A program made the translations under genes and the position numbers. A stretch of DNA of 64,000 bases from Burhinus oedicnemus (taxonomy: Eukaryota; Chordata; Aves; Charadriiformes; Burhinidae): contig VFFE01007633.1 of the NCBI GenBank assembly GCA_008921705.1, forward strand, positions 959,178-1,023,177, given 5' to 3'. The notes under the pieces are model-generated. The model searched no databases, was not told the DNA's origin, and was given only the letters and a program-made list of their open reading frames with translations. Positions within the stretch are counted from its first letter, which is position 1. Every line of letters starts with the position of its first letter. Positions 1-12,811 of this stretch are shown piece after piece.

Positions 1-1721
1 AGAGAAATTGCTGAAGTGTTCTCAGGAAAATCACAGGCTCAACTGGAAGCAGCTTCTAGGAAGCGGACAAAGATTGGGAGGCAACAAGCAGAAATTATCT
101 GCAGGACAAGTAGGAACTGAGAAACTCCTGAGAAGAGAGGGAAGCAGAGTGGAAGAGAGAGTTTGATTTCACACCTTTTATTTCTGTCTGCTTCACCCCA
201 CACATCTGGTTATTATATCCTAATTTAGTCATTTTTCAATGAAGAGGAAAAACTATAAAAGAAGAGAAACAAACATTTCTGAAATCAAATCAAACACCTC
301 AGATAAATACAATAGAAATTTCATGGGTCTGACAAACCAGGAGGAACAAAATATATATATATATATATTTTCAGGCAAAGCTATTTTTAGAAATCATTGA
401 TCCTCAAATGAGTATCTTGATGATAAGGAAAAATATGATAGAAATGGATCAGTCAGCAGACAATGCTTTCTTTGAGTTTCAAATTCTTTTAAGTAAGAGT
501 TTACAATACTAGTTTCATACAAGATTGTCATTACAAGCTAAAACTGATACATCAGCCATCCTAGGAGGAATGGACTATAAAGTAATCAATATTGATACTG
601 TTTTAGAACCAAGATAGCACTGGTTGAATTGTAATTCTGGTCAGAAATTTCCATTGAGTGGATGTAAGGAACCTACAATTTAGTAGCTTATACAATGAAC
701 AAATATTGAAAGCGTATTTGGAGTAGTAATCCATCATTTGTGTCAAACATGACAGTGCAATCATGCAGTAAATGTATGCTGTGTCAGATGCTACTGATTA
801 AACAGACATGACTGCTGCTGAAGCACGCGATTATGTTCTTCTCTATCCCATCTGCTATTAATAACAGATGCAAATGCCTAAGAATAAAAGTAGTGAAGAA
901 TTGCAGTAAATACAAACAAGAATAGATGGGTAAGCACATAAAAGCAAACTGTCAGCATCAAAGCCAGCATGAAAAGAAGATAAAACTCAAAAAAATAAAA
1001 TTGATAAGGTTGTAATGTGAAATGAGACAGATTATCAGAAAAAATCCCACATTAATAACCTGTTGGAGAAGTTTACACTGCGTACTCCTTTTCATCACTT
1101 TTCCCTCTAGCTGCTAAACTAATGTTTATGGTTCAGATTTCATTAAAATACTGGCATGATAGAATGCCATTTTAAAATCAGACTTGTTCACTTGCTAAAA
1201 TATGATTTAAAGACCTCTATCTTCCTAACAACACATATCAGCAGGGGTTTCTATGCCAAGATGCTTTTAAAAATTCAACAGGTTCTTGTGAATACAACTT
1301 GCACAAAGGTTGCTAAAACAGAGTTCATAATGCTCTGATCTGTGCGGAGAATAAAAATATGCCCAAATTGGCAACAGTTTCTAAATACTGTCTACAGATG
1401 GGGGAGGAAAAGTGACCTTTAGCTACATTTTCTCTTCAGTGTCCTTTTTCAGGTGATGTGAAAAAAGAGACTAGATTTCTGCCTTCCTAAATCTTTGCAC
1501 AGCTGATTCTCACAGCAGCGGTCCATAGCCAGTTCTGTCCTATACAAAGAGAACAAGGTACCCTTTAGATCATACTTCTTGCTGTAAATATACTGAATTA
1601 CTGATTGAGTTGAATACTGGGAGTGGCAACTCCATTCAGTTTCGTATTTGGAAACAGTGTAAGACAGACAAGAGCATCTGAGAAATCCCTGAGAAAACCT
1701 GGTTGTTTGCCAAATCCCAAT
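1..1721. other. AT-rich single-copy DNA, no gene seen
   Basis: No exon, RNA gene or known repeat is recognised here. The only simple repeat is an (AT)9 run at 351-368. A 60-codon frame at 1156-1338 has no recognisable motif and the composition of chance AT-rich sequence. The stretch ends where the CR1 tail begins. Confidence 0.6.
351..368. repeat. (AT)9 microsatellite
   Basis: Nine uninterrupted AT dinucleotides follow an A-rich stretch. The tract is short and likely to vary in length between individuals. No functional role is suggested by the sequence. Confidence 0.95.
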
Positions 1722-2188
1722 TCATAGAATCATAGAATCATAGAATTGTTTAGGTCGGAAAAGACCTTTAAGATCATCCAGTCCAACCATTGACCCTACT
1801 CTACCAGGTCTGCCACTAAACCATGTCTCTAAGCACCACATCTACACGACTTTCAAACACATCTAGGGATGGTGACTCAACCACCTCCCTGGGCAGCCTG
1901 TTCCAATGGTTGATAACTCTTGCAGTGAAAAATTTTTTCCATAATGTCCAGCCTAAACCTCCCCTGGCGCAACCTGAACCCACTTCCTCTTGTCCTGTCA
2001 GTAGTTACTTGGGAGAAGAGATCAGCTCCCGTCTCACTACAACCTCCTTTCAGGTAGTTGTAGAGAGCAATAAGGTCTCCCCTCAGCCTTCTCTTCTCCA
2101 GACTAAACAATCGTAATTCCTTCAGCCGCTCCTCATAAGACATGTTCTCCAGACCCCTCACCAGCTTCGTTGCCCTTCTCTGGACAGT
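1722..2188 (-). mobile_element. CR1-a: 3' end of a CR1 LINE, minus strand
   Basis: The plus strand opens with three copies of the reversed CR1 tail octamer (CATAGAAT) and then the 'aagaccttt aagatcatcc agtccaacc' block typical of the CR1 3' UTR. On the minus strand the last part of ORF2 follows: 1877-2161 codes for the C-terminal region of the reverse transcriptase, with the family-typical peptides [20 protein letters not shown] and a degraded tail around EHWN. The copy is 5'-truncated at about 2188, just upstream of the [10 protein letters not shown] region, as usual for target-primed insertion. About 470 bp remain of an element that is about 4.5 kb when complete. It has no promoter, endonuclease or RT active site and cannot move. 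Confidence 0.95.
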
Positions 2189-5100
2189 TACAGACTATAC
2201 AGAAGGGAAAGCAAGAACCTATTTGATGTTGCTTGTGGGTTGCGTGCGGGTGCCACCGTAATGCAGTATTTGAGTGCTGCTTGCCATGATTGGGTTACAG
2301 ATGTACCTTTCTGAGGTCAAATCAAAATCTTTAATTTTACGTGGGTTTTTCCTGGACAAGGCTATTGTTTCTGAGGCTGTGGTGTTCACAGAAGTAATTT
2401 ACACTGGTCTGTGGACAGGTATCTTTTTACATGTATACCTGTACTAGGAAAGAACCACTCCCATAGTTTTCACTTGCCAGAGGCACAACTAAACCTTTTC
2501 AATGATCTCCTAACAGACCTGATTACTGAGTTTCTCTTAATTACTTCTGAAAAAAAAAGAAGGAAAAAAAATCAAAGCATCAGATTCAGATAATTTATTT
2601 AAGCTGTGTAAACTTAGATAGGCTTTTTTTGTTGTTTTGTTTTTCAAGACTTAATTGAAATCTGAGATGAAGTGCCTGTATCTCTTATCCTTCAATGGGG
2701 GATAAAAAGGACAATAACGCCAATAGCTGCAAGCAGTAGTTTTGAATCTGTCTGTGCCAATGTGGAAGAGGAGGATACCTGCCTGTGGTACCACACATTG
2801 ACACAGTCATGTAAATAAATTACTGGGTTATAAAATAATAACAAAAAGCAGACAATGCTTAAATTCATGGAACTGAAAGTTAAGATGTTCATATATTTGG
2901 CTTTTCCTTTTTTATACAAAAACCACAATCAAATGCTGTTTTTAATAGAAGACTCCACTCTTTTAACAGTGGTTTTTGCTGTTAGTCAAGATAAAGACAA
3001 GCAGAAATATTTAAAAAAAAATCTTAGCTGGTATGTGATAGCACTACAGGTGGATGGTTTTGAAACTGAGGGTATTGTAGTCCATTGGTACAGAATTGTC
3101 ACTTAATGGAAACAGCCTCCAAATTACAAGACATTGTGACAGAAGAAATTGCATCACCTTTGAAAATTGCACAATTTATGTATAATTTAGAACCCATTAG
3201 ACAGAAAATGTAGTTTTCAGTCTGAGGAATTTTCATTTGAGAAATCTTGTTGCACAATAGTAGCACATATAGTAGTAGTGACCTCGCAAATAAATAAAAT
3301 GTTCCCATTTTAAGACACCAACTTTACGCTGGAATTTAATTCCTATGTGAACCACTCGATGAAATCAAATTGTCATATCTCAGACATACCACAGAAATGA
3401 TTTGTGATAATGATTCAATTTCAGTTCATCACTAAGAACTGAAACTGCTCAGTGGAGATAAATTCAATCCCAGAGCATTGCACTATTGACTGTCTGAGTC
3501 AAGAACTTCCTAAAAGCCTCTCAAGGAACATTTCAGACACTCTTTGCCTTCCCATAGAGGGGTGTGAGGTCCAGCATCCCCCATTAGCACAGTCACATAA
3601 TCTCTGACACCAAGGAAACCAGGTCAACATGTATATGAGCAGAAAAAGAGAATCAGAAAGGTCTTCAGGAAAGGTTCCAGGTCTCTGCAATTGAGAGTAA
3701 CAGTGCAATGGGCATTTAATCTGGAACAGTCCACAGTCCACTGGGCTTACAACCAGTTATCCACTCCAGATAGTATCTGTGTCCTTAACTGTTCCTCCTC
3801 TTGTAGGATAACACATGTACTTCCTAAAACATACTTTCTCCTCTATCCATAAACAGGTATTATCTTGGCTTGTCCAATTTTTGTCTTGCCTCTTCCAGTT
3901 TGTCATACTACTGGCTCTTTCCAGTAGTATGTCTGGGCATATTACTGCATCTTTCCCTTTCCTTTCTGCTCTTCATCACCAAGTATTTATTCCCTGGCAA
4001 ACTAATGCAGGTTGTCTTATCCTCCAAATACATTCACAGCTTTACCATAGTTAGAATCATCCAGTTAATAAATGCGGTCTGTACAATGTGTAGTCTCATT
4101 GGATACTGCACAGTTTCTTTAGGAGAATAAATCTTTCTCCTATGGCATTGGGGACAACTCTGCAATATTTCAAACAGTAGTGTCAAGGGTAGCAGTCAAC
4201 AGCAGTGGTAGCAGCTACTCTCAGAAGAGAAAACCTATCCTGTATCAGTTTTCCTTTTCAGAAAAGAAGTTACTTCAGCATTTCCCTTAAGAATTAATGG
4301 GAAGACAAAGTATTTCTGAACCAAACTTAGTTATATGTTGGGTATTGCTAAGGGCTCTAGTAAATCTTAAATCAAGAATTTCTAGGATTTAGGATTCTTC
4401 CCTGGCTCAGGATTCACAGATTACAGCCCTTCTTTTCATAGTCTTCAAAAAACTGGTGGGGATCCTGGTTGCTAAACCTGCAGATTAGGAGACTGAACAC
4501 AGACACATTATTAATGCACTAGGGTGTATTTTTATGTATCCAAGTGTGAGAAGTTGTACACAGCAGGCTTTTAAAATTCTCCAGTCTTCAGATAATATAC
4601 CTAGTGGTTTTTCTACGTGCTCAACAAGAGAGAAACCTTTACAAATTCCATCCAAGGTTACAAAAGAACATGAAAAAACCTATCTTTAACTCCCACATAT
4701 CAGATTAGTTAATCCTAGTGGTAAAGAAATACCCTGCTTTCCTTTGGTGCTTTTTACTTCCAGTTTAAGATCTTTGTAACAGATAGATACAGACAGACAG
4801 AGAGGTATATATTCAGGTCATGGTACAGACCTTATATAAGGGAGTCCTGGTATATGACAATAAAAATAAATGTGAAAATTGATGCTGGCTCAAGTGGCAT
4901 TGTGAGGGATGGAAGACATTTCTTTTCCCCTTCTTAGACCATTCTAAGTAGTGAGTTCTGTTTCTTTCACAAACTGTTCTCTGTAAATCCCTTCCTATAT
5001 GCCATGATCCTGCTGCCACAACATATTTAAAAGCAACTATAAACTGGAAAAGGTTTTCTGTTGGCTGTGTCTCTACCTACAAGAAAATAAATGAAAGCAG

Positions 5101-5672
5101 GAGCAATGTACTGTAATGTCAGTATTATGATTGTTTTAATAAATGATGCACTTGGAACAGTATAAATCATTTTCACCCGAATGACTCTCATGGCAACCCA
5201 TTACCATACTCACTGACTGTAACAACTAATAGCAGTCTTCATAAGCACTAATTTTCACAATGGACTAGTACTATTTTGTACTTTCTAGTTGTAGAACGGT
5301 TATCAAATGGTGTAAAGTCTTACTGGAAACAAAGTGTCTTATATCAGTGGTCACTTTTGGTCATTTCATTTGTGAATCATAAACGATTTGAGTGGGGTTT
5401 GTCCTGAGAATAGATGGGAAACAAGAATCCTGAGAGGCAAAACACTGGATCTGTCCATTAAATATTACTAGTAACTCACTCTGTAGAAAAGGCAGCCTGT
5501 ACAGTACGCCACGCAACGCATGTCACTAGTGCTTCCTCAGAGGAAAATCTTGCCTAGCCTTGGTGTTGTGGCAGCAGAGGTCAGAGGTCCACAGCTGTTC
5601 TCTGACAATAAGCTTAACTCATCTTAAAAGCTTTCTCCAGCCAGCTTATTAAGTCTGACATGAGATTGAAGT
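2189..5672. other. Single-copy DNA without recognised gene
   Basis: No exon or known repeat is recognised over 3.5 kb. Open frames up to 86 codons (for example 3870-4130) have no homology that I recognise. The one notable structure is the 11-bp inverted repeat at 3904-3931, listed separately. Confidence 0.55.
3904..3931. repeat. 11-bp perfect inverted repeat, 6-nt loop
   Basis: The arms CATACTACTGG (3904-3914) and CCAGTAGTATG (3921-3931) are exact reverse complements around CTCTTT. It could form a small hairpin or record a template-switch event. Function is unknown. Confidence 0.9.
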
Positions 5673-6909
5673 GAGGTTCAGGGAGTCATGGAGCCTATCT
5701 TTTGTAATGCCTGACAAATTTGGTGGCCTTCTACAACGAGGTTACAGTGTTGGTGGATAATGGGAGAGCAACAGGTGTCATCTACCTGGACTTGTGCACG
5801 GCATTTGATGCTGTCCCACATGATGTCCTGGTCTCTAAACAGAAAAGACATGAATTTGACTGATGGACCACTCGGTGGATAAGGAACTGGCTGGATGGTC
5901 GCACTCAAAGAGTTGTGGTCAACAAGTCGATGTCCAAGTGGTGTGAAGTGACAAATGGTGTTCCTTAGGGGTCGGTACTGGGACTGGTATTATTTAACAT
6001 CTTTGTTGGCGACATAGATGTTGGGACTGAGTGCACCCTCAGCAAGTTTGCCAATGACACCAAGCTGTGTGGAGCAGTCGACACACTGAAGGGAACGGAT
6101 GCCATCCAGAGGGACCTGGACAGGCTTGACAGGTGGGCCCGTGCAAACCTCATGAAGTTCAACAAGGCCAAGTGCAAGGTCCTGCATGTGAGTCGGGGCA
6201 ATCCCAAGCACAAATACAGGCTGGGCAGAGAATGGATTGAGAGCAGACCTGAGGAGAAAGTCTTGGGGGTGTTGGTAGATCAGAAGCTCAACATGAGCTG
6301 GCAATGTGGGTTCACAGCCCAGAAGGCCAACTGCATCCTGGGCTGTATCAGAAGTGTGGCCAGCAGGTCAAGGGAGGTGATTCTACCCCTCTACTCCGCT
6401 CTCGTGGGACCCCACCTGGAATACTGTGTTCAGCTCTGGAGCCTCCAACATAAGAAGGACATGGACCTATTGGAGCAGGTCCAGAGGAGGGCCACAATGA
6501 TGATTAGAGGGCTGGAACACCTCTCCTATGAGAACAGGCTGAAAGAGTTAGGGTTGTTCAGCCTGGAGAAGAGAAGGCTCCAGGGAGACCTTATAGAAGC
6601 CTTCCAGTATCTGAAAGGGTCCTACAAGAAAGCTGGAGAGCGACTTTTTACAAGGCCATGTAGTGATAGGATGAGGGGTAATGAATAGATATTAGGAAGA
6701 AATTTTTCACTCTGAGGGTGGTGAGGCACTGGAACAGGTTGCCCAGGGAAGTTGTGGAGACCCCATCCCTGGAAGTGTTCAAGGCCAAGTTGGATGAGGC
6801 TTTGAGCAATCTGGTCTAGTGGGAGGTGTCCCTGCCCATGGCAGGAGGATCGGAACTAGATGATCTTTAAGGTCCCTTCCAACTCTAATCATTCTATGAT
6901 TCTATGATT
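5673..6909 (+). mobile_element. CR1-b: 5'-truncated CR1 LINE with RT remnant and intact tail
   Basis: This 1.2-kb fragment of CR1 ORF2 runs from the early palm of the reverse transcriptase to the 3' end. Translated pieces match the family pattern: the plus-strand region near 5785 gives a [18 protein letters not shown] motif (first RT aspartate block), and 6047-6061 gives FANDT where active CR1 has F(A/V)DDT, so one catalytic aspartate is lost (GAC/GAT to AAT). Several stops and frameshifts occur before 6152; from 6152 to 6688 a 178-codon frame preserves the thumb and C-terminal part ([17 protein letters not shown], then [12 protein letters not shown]). The element ends with two ATTCTATG octamers at 6891-6908. 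The 5' edge is blurred and could lie a little upstream of 5673. It is an inactive old copy. Confidence 0.95.
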
Positions 6910-9900
6910 TTGATGAAACACTACTAGTAACACTGATGTCATCATCCATTAACGCACAGTGAGGTTTTGGTTCTGCTGAGAGGGAGAGAGCATCAGGATT
7001 TTATTTCTAAAGCTATGCCATTTAAGATGGTTCTTCATCTATTTGGCTTCTGCAACAATGTTTTTTTCATGTTGCTGGCTATAGTTAGGTTATAAATATG
7101 AAGTGAGGCACATGACCAGAAAAATGAGTAAAAAATTATTTCATTTATAGAGTGTTCCTTTATATAATTAGATATAGAAAATGCATGTAACAATTATGTA
7201 TTTATTTTAGTATTTTTTTTGTGCTCAAAGGTGGTGTATAAGCAGTATTTCAATTGTACAAGCCTACCCAGGGTATGAAAATGCCTCTCCTACATAGTTG
7301 TGCAAGGAAATCACAAAGTAATAGGCATCTTCTTGCTGACCTAACATCATTGCCCTAAACCAAGTTGGAAGGCAGCACCTGTGGACCTATTTCCTTTCCC
7401 ATACGGATCAGTGAGAGGCAAGAGTGGGCACATCCTGGATATTGAATTTATCTCTGTGTGTGACTGAGCTATGCGAACTGGGATGTTTTGTAGAAGGCAT
7501 TAGATATGCTCTGCTGATATACATCAGTAATAAACAATTCTCCCTTGAACTAAGAAGGCAACCAGAGATATTTGTGGGGAACAGAACACATAAACACAAC
7601 ACACAGCTAAAACAGAACTTGCTGTTCTAAGAGATGGTCACCACAGAGAAGTTAGCTGGATATAAATTTACATGTTGTTTGTAACTGTAGTCTTAATTAT
7701 CACATAGGCACTTAACATGCAATATGCATAATCATACACACTAAAATCACTTACAAACCAGAAAAAAGTAATCAGTGAATTCTCACCCAAATGTATACCC
7801 TACAGATGAGCTTCTGGTCATAATCAGATGGTCCAAAAGGAAGCTTAGCCTGCCTTTTTCAGTCATGCTGTGGCATTTACCATTTCCAACACCACTACCT
7901 GAATTTTTCTTCCCAGCACCTTTTCAGTCATTTTAAGTATTGCCAAGGGGGCTATACTGATCATTGTCTGGAAACAAGAGCCCATTCATGCATGGGGCTG
8001 TAACACAAACAAGCAGGAAAAGTGTCAGCTGGTGGAGAACCCTCGATCAAAATGAAATTAAAGAAAAGGTTTAGCACATTGCATCTATCTGGAATGCTGA
8101 AGTAAGAAGGCTATCTCTGACTTAAATCAGGGACGATAACTTTGGACTTGTAGCATTAGTAAAATGTGTCATTGTTCAATCTTTTGATAAAACAGTAACT
8201 GAAAAGTAACCTGCAATGGATTATTTCCTTGTGTCTAAAACCTTACATTTGAGTATCTTTTCCAGACCCCAACCCCACCACTGAGCTATCAAACACTGAG
8301 CACTTGCTTCCCTCAGATGGATCTGGAAGACATTGCCAGGTTATACACCTGCATCTTTAATGAATACATCAGTAGATGGGAGCGCAGAGGAAGGCAATGA
8401 CAGGGATTAGTGAACTAATTTCAGCCTTTGCAACAACCGTCTGGAAGTCTCAGCTCCAGCACCTGACTGCTAATGAGGCAGCCCCTGCAAAATGTATTGT
8501 CTACAGGCATTACACTTAAACTGGTTACTATTACCCTTCTCCATTATGTATTGCAAGGCACTTGCATTAATTTTATTGGCTTGATAAAAGGATCTATTGG
8601 TAGACTTAATCGGCATACATTCTCCACAGTAATTTTCACTACTCATGCTTTGATTTTATCTTCCTAATATTACGAAGGTATTGTTGCAACTTGGTAAATC
8701 TATTCTCAATTTGCTTGATACTGAATTTTCCAGTAGGTTTGGAGATAAGTTCCTTATTCATATTTTGGGGTAAAGAGGGGAGTTAGTCTGGCCACATATT
8801 TCAGTTGTGCCAGGCAGAAACAGACTTACCTATTGTAAACAACAGGACTTTTGTGTCAGGAAATCAGGTGAAATAATTAAGGAGACAGAATAGCCACGGC
8901 ACTTCAAACAGCTTCTACACACTTGTTTAAAGAACTCTTGCTATTGTCTAGTTTGTTTTTACACGTCTGTTTCAAGTACATGTCTTCCAACAATAAAAGT
9001 ATTTCCTTCTTTAATGATTTTTGTGAAAAAATTTATGAAAACTTGAAAATACATTGCCATCTTATCATTTGTGTTGTGACTCAGTGTGCCTTGTGGCTTA
9101 ATTTTGAACTGGCTCATACTCCACTGTAGTTTCTTTTAAACCTGCTCTCTGAAATTCTCTGTTTTCATGTGCTGAACTCCTCTTGAGAGCAGTCTTACTA
9201 TAGCTGATTGATCCTTTGAATATAAGGAAAAAAATGATGCTGATAAACTTAAGGAAGAACATTAAAAGGATGGTACTTTATATATAGATATGGCTTAGGC
9301 ACATATGAAGATAGAGAAAAGCAGAGGAAATTGTGTTTGCTGCTGAACTGTGAAAGGTAACAGAAATAGCTGTGGGGATGAATTATGTCATGAAGAAAGA
9401 ATTTTCTAAAAGTTTAGCATTTAAAAAAATAAAAAGAAGCAGCCAGTCACCAGAAGCAATTATTGCAATTAATATAAGTCTTTTCCTGCTGGCCACTGAA
9501 ATTATAGGCACAAACCAATGTTTTTACCTCCTCCACCAAGACTTCTAAAACTCTCTCTGCTAAAGGAGCAAGATTTTTCCTTTACTAAGTCATTTATATG
9601 AAAAATTGCAATATTTGGGGATTTCTGAAAAGCATATCAATCACTTAACTTGTGTCCCATAGCTAATGGCATTTCCAGAAGTAAGAATAGCTACTTCTTG
9701 AACCTATGCAGCGTATCAAGTAATTCTGGTATACTAGCCATAACTGCAGCCTGCAGGTTATATTTCCAAGCCACATCAGTCGCTCAAAATATTTAGGAAA
9801 AACACTGTTTAATTCTGTACCCTTCTTCTCAGTTTGGTTTTCACAAGTCTGCAAGAAGTTCTCAGTAGCTGCTCATTAAGACAGTTGAGTCTACAGTTGC

Positions 9901-12811
9901 AGACAACATAAAAGACCACTGCCTCGTGGTTCTAGTCATCCTCATGAAATTCTACTAGTACTAAGGTCCTTTTTACTTATTGTCCTGGACCACCAAGCTA
10001 ATTAGTATTCTAGTTTAGACAAAATGTTACATTAAGAATTTAAAGGAAAGCTCTTCCGCTATATTAACCATCATATTCAAAACAAAAACTCATTCCATTT
10101 CTAAAGCACAATGTATATGAAATTATATGAATACGTAATGTATACATACACAAAATGCAACGGTTCTTTCAGTTACTGCCTCCCCACTGATTTGCATTAA
10201 GCTTCAATTCTTGGTTTGCCTGTAAATGCTTGAGGGGGTTTAAGAAGTCAGCTGACATCTCAAGCCTAAACTGGAATAAGACCTAAAAGCAAACCACTCT
10301 TTCATCTACTTTCTTAAATGTACAATGGTTTTATTTTTATGTTTTTAAAGCAGGCTACACAGACTTGAACCAAGCATCAAGCATCATTCCCTGAAGACTG
10401 AGTAAGTGGTGCGAATTAAAGACATACTGTTATCCTCAAAGTTTCTTACTGAACAGATATAGCTAATGCCACTTCATTTTTGGATCAAACTCAAAATATT
10501 TAAGTGATTTATTGTTCTGGCAGCTAGGAGAAACTTGTCATTTTGACAACAACAGAAGTTCTGCCATTACCTTCAAAAGTGGCAGAAGATCAAGCTTTTT
10601 TTTTAGTATCTTAGACACACAAGAAATTAAGTTTGAAATTGTAGTAGTTCAGAAAGCAAAACACCTTTCCCTGCCACCGATAAACTTCTTCAGTGTTCTA
10701 GGGGATTATGTTTTTCCATTTACTCTGTTCATTCAAAGTTTTAGAGGTTTTCTTGCTCTTTCTATCAGTGACAGATTAGGATCAAAAAGCTTTCATTTAA
10801 AAATTCTACTGGCTCTGAAAAAAACTACAGATAAGTGTCTGCTTAAGTTGGTTGGACCTGTGTTTTCTTTAGGATAATTGTCTTTTGTTCTTTATTTCCC
10901 TTTATTTCCCCTGCAAAGAAATATTTCTGCTTTGGGTTCTTATGACTTTTCCCTCAACATTAAAATATTAATGTCACATTAACTAGAACAGTGTAATAAT
11001 AAAATATACTCCTTTTGTTTCTTATCTGATGTTCTTACATATATAGCACTTCAGAAATTCCTAAAATACCTACAAAGTATTCCCGTGCTTTTCCTCAGAG
11101 CATATTAGTTTTGCTAGGTTGCACCTCTGGCTTGCTATGTTTCAGGTCTGACTGAGAAAGTACAAAATGTGATATAATAAACCTCACATATATGCTGTTT
11201 ATATTCCATCTAAAAAAAGCACAGTAACAAAACAAAAAATGCTCAATTATGTCAATACATAACAACAATTTCCCTCTACCAGTACCAAAGAAGAGCCTCT
11301 ATTATGAAAAGAAAACAATTTTAATAATCGTAAGAAATCAACAATAAAGATAATATTAAACATAAATGTTGAGATAAGGTAAAAATTTTTGGGTTGTTTT
11401 TTTTTTTTTATTGTGCTCTGATCTGTATTAGACTTGAATTCATGGATAGTTAGGTTCCTGCACTGCCTAATATGGCCTTCTGTCTCCCTAAACAAGATTT
11501 ATACTGCAGTCTGCTCTGCATTTAACCTGGAAAAGCAGATGGCAGACTTTCACGATTGCACCTTTTTCACTTCTGTGCTACTTTTTGCACTATGCCAAGA
11601 CAAGAATTTGGGCAGCTGTACTCCAGCCAAGGGAGGGTAGCTGATTTAGCTTTTAGCTGGAAAGATACAGTTCATTTTTTGTTGGATATCTGATTTCAGC
11701 CAGACTGGTTCACCAATTCAGTTTCTTTTAACTAACTGACTTTGACTAATTTCTTCAGCTCACTAATACATGTGGTGGAAAGAAAAAAAGGTGTACTGCA
11801 AAAGGAAATCTGAATAATTTTCATACTTCTTCCACTGTTCCTCTGAGTAAACTGGCTTCTTTTATATCTCAGCGGGTTCATATTGGCCCTGATACATAAG
11901 TGGGTGTAAAAATAATAATTTTAAGTATTTTTTTTCATAAATAAGTTTCATATTTATCCAAAATTGAGAAATTACCTAGTTCTTTTGTGATCCTAGGTTA
12001 TCTCTTTTACCCATACTTAATGGAACTTGTCAATTAACTAGTCCATTAAAAATATTGCTAACAAAAGTGTCATGAATACACACTAAAGCAAAAACCTACA
12101 ACATTCGTAGCGCAATGTAAGGAACAAAATTTCCAGATCCTGCTATTAGGAAAGTACAGTTATATTTTAAAAATTAAGATTATAAGACAAATTACACCCA
12201 ACTCTTAATAAGTATTCATTCCACCTAAGTCTGTAGCTGCCTATTGGCATAGAGAACTCATAGTGGTTTTGTAAGCTTCAGTGTGTGAGTAAGCACCTAA
12301 ACAGTGCAATACTGAATGCTAATAACCCACAGAAAGAGAAATAGGAGAATTGACAGGAATTTAATAAAGCATGTGAATTACACTGAAATGAATGTTTCTG
12401 CCCAATGAATTTCACTGAAAAAACACTGGATTTTGCTTGTCTACACCTGTTCTATCTTCTGTTGCTTTATAGTCTGCTTTTGGCTCCACTTAAAATTGCA
12501 CAGGTGAGTGCAGTATGCTTAGTAAATCACAAATGTTATCAAAACACCTCATTGGTTTCCTTATTGTGTAAGAATGACACCACCTCCTCACCGGTTTAAA
12601 ATGAGATTAAAATGTTGTTTGTCAAAATTTGCCATTGTTCAATTACAATTTTATGCTCTTACACTCTGATCCTGTAAAGGTTTTATTCTGGAAAACTGTA
12701 GGTCAGTTATGAAAGGAATAAACTAGTGTGTTCACATAATAAATATTAAGTAATTTTTAATTAATCAAATTATACATCTGCAAAGTGTAAAATAATTATA
12801 TTTCTGAAAAG
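6910..12811. other. Single-copy AT-rich DNA, nothing recognised
   Basis: Nearly 6 kb without a recognised exon, RNA gene or interspersed repeat. The longest open frame, 10512-10877 (121 codons with a TTG first codon), has no recognisable domain. A T-run lies at about 11398-11410. Short A/T homopolymers are frequent, as expected for low-GC bird intergenic or intronic DNA. Confidence 0.55.

Noticed and set aside
6152..6688. 178-codon frame as a host gene
   Set aside because: The peptides are those of the CR1 reverse transcriptase C-terminus and it ends in the CR1 3' UTR.
10512..10877. 121-codon open frame
   Set aside because: The first codon is TTG, there is no domain or recognised similarity, and the composition matches surrounding AT-rich DNA.
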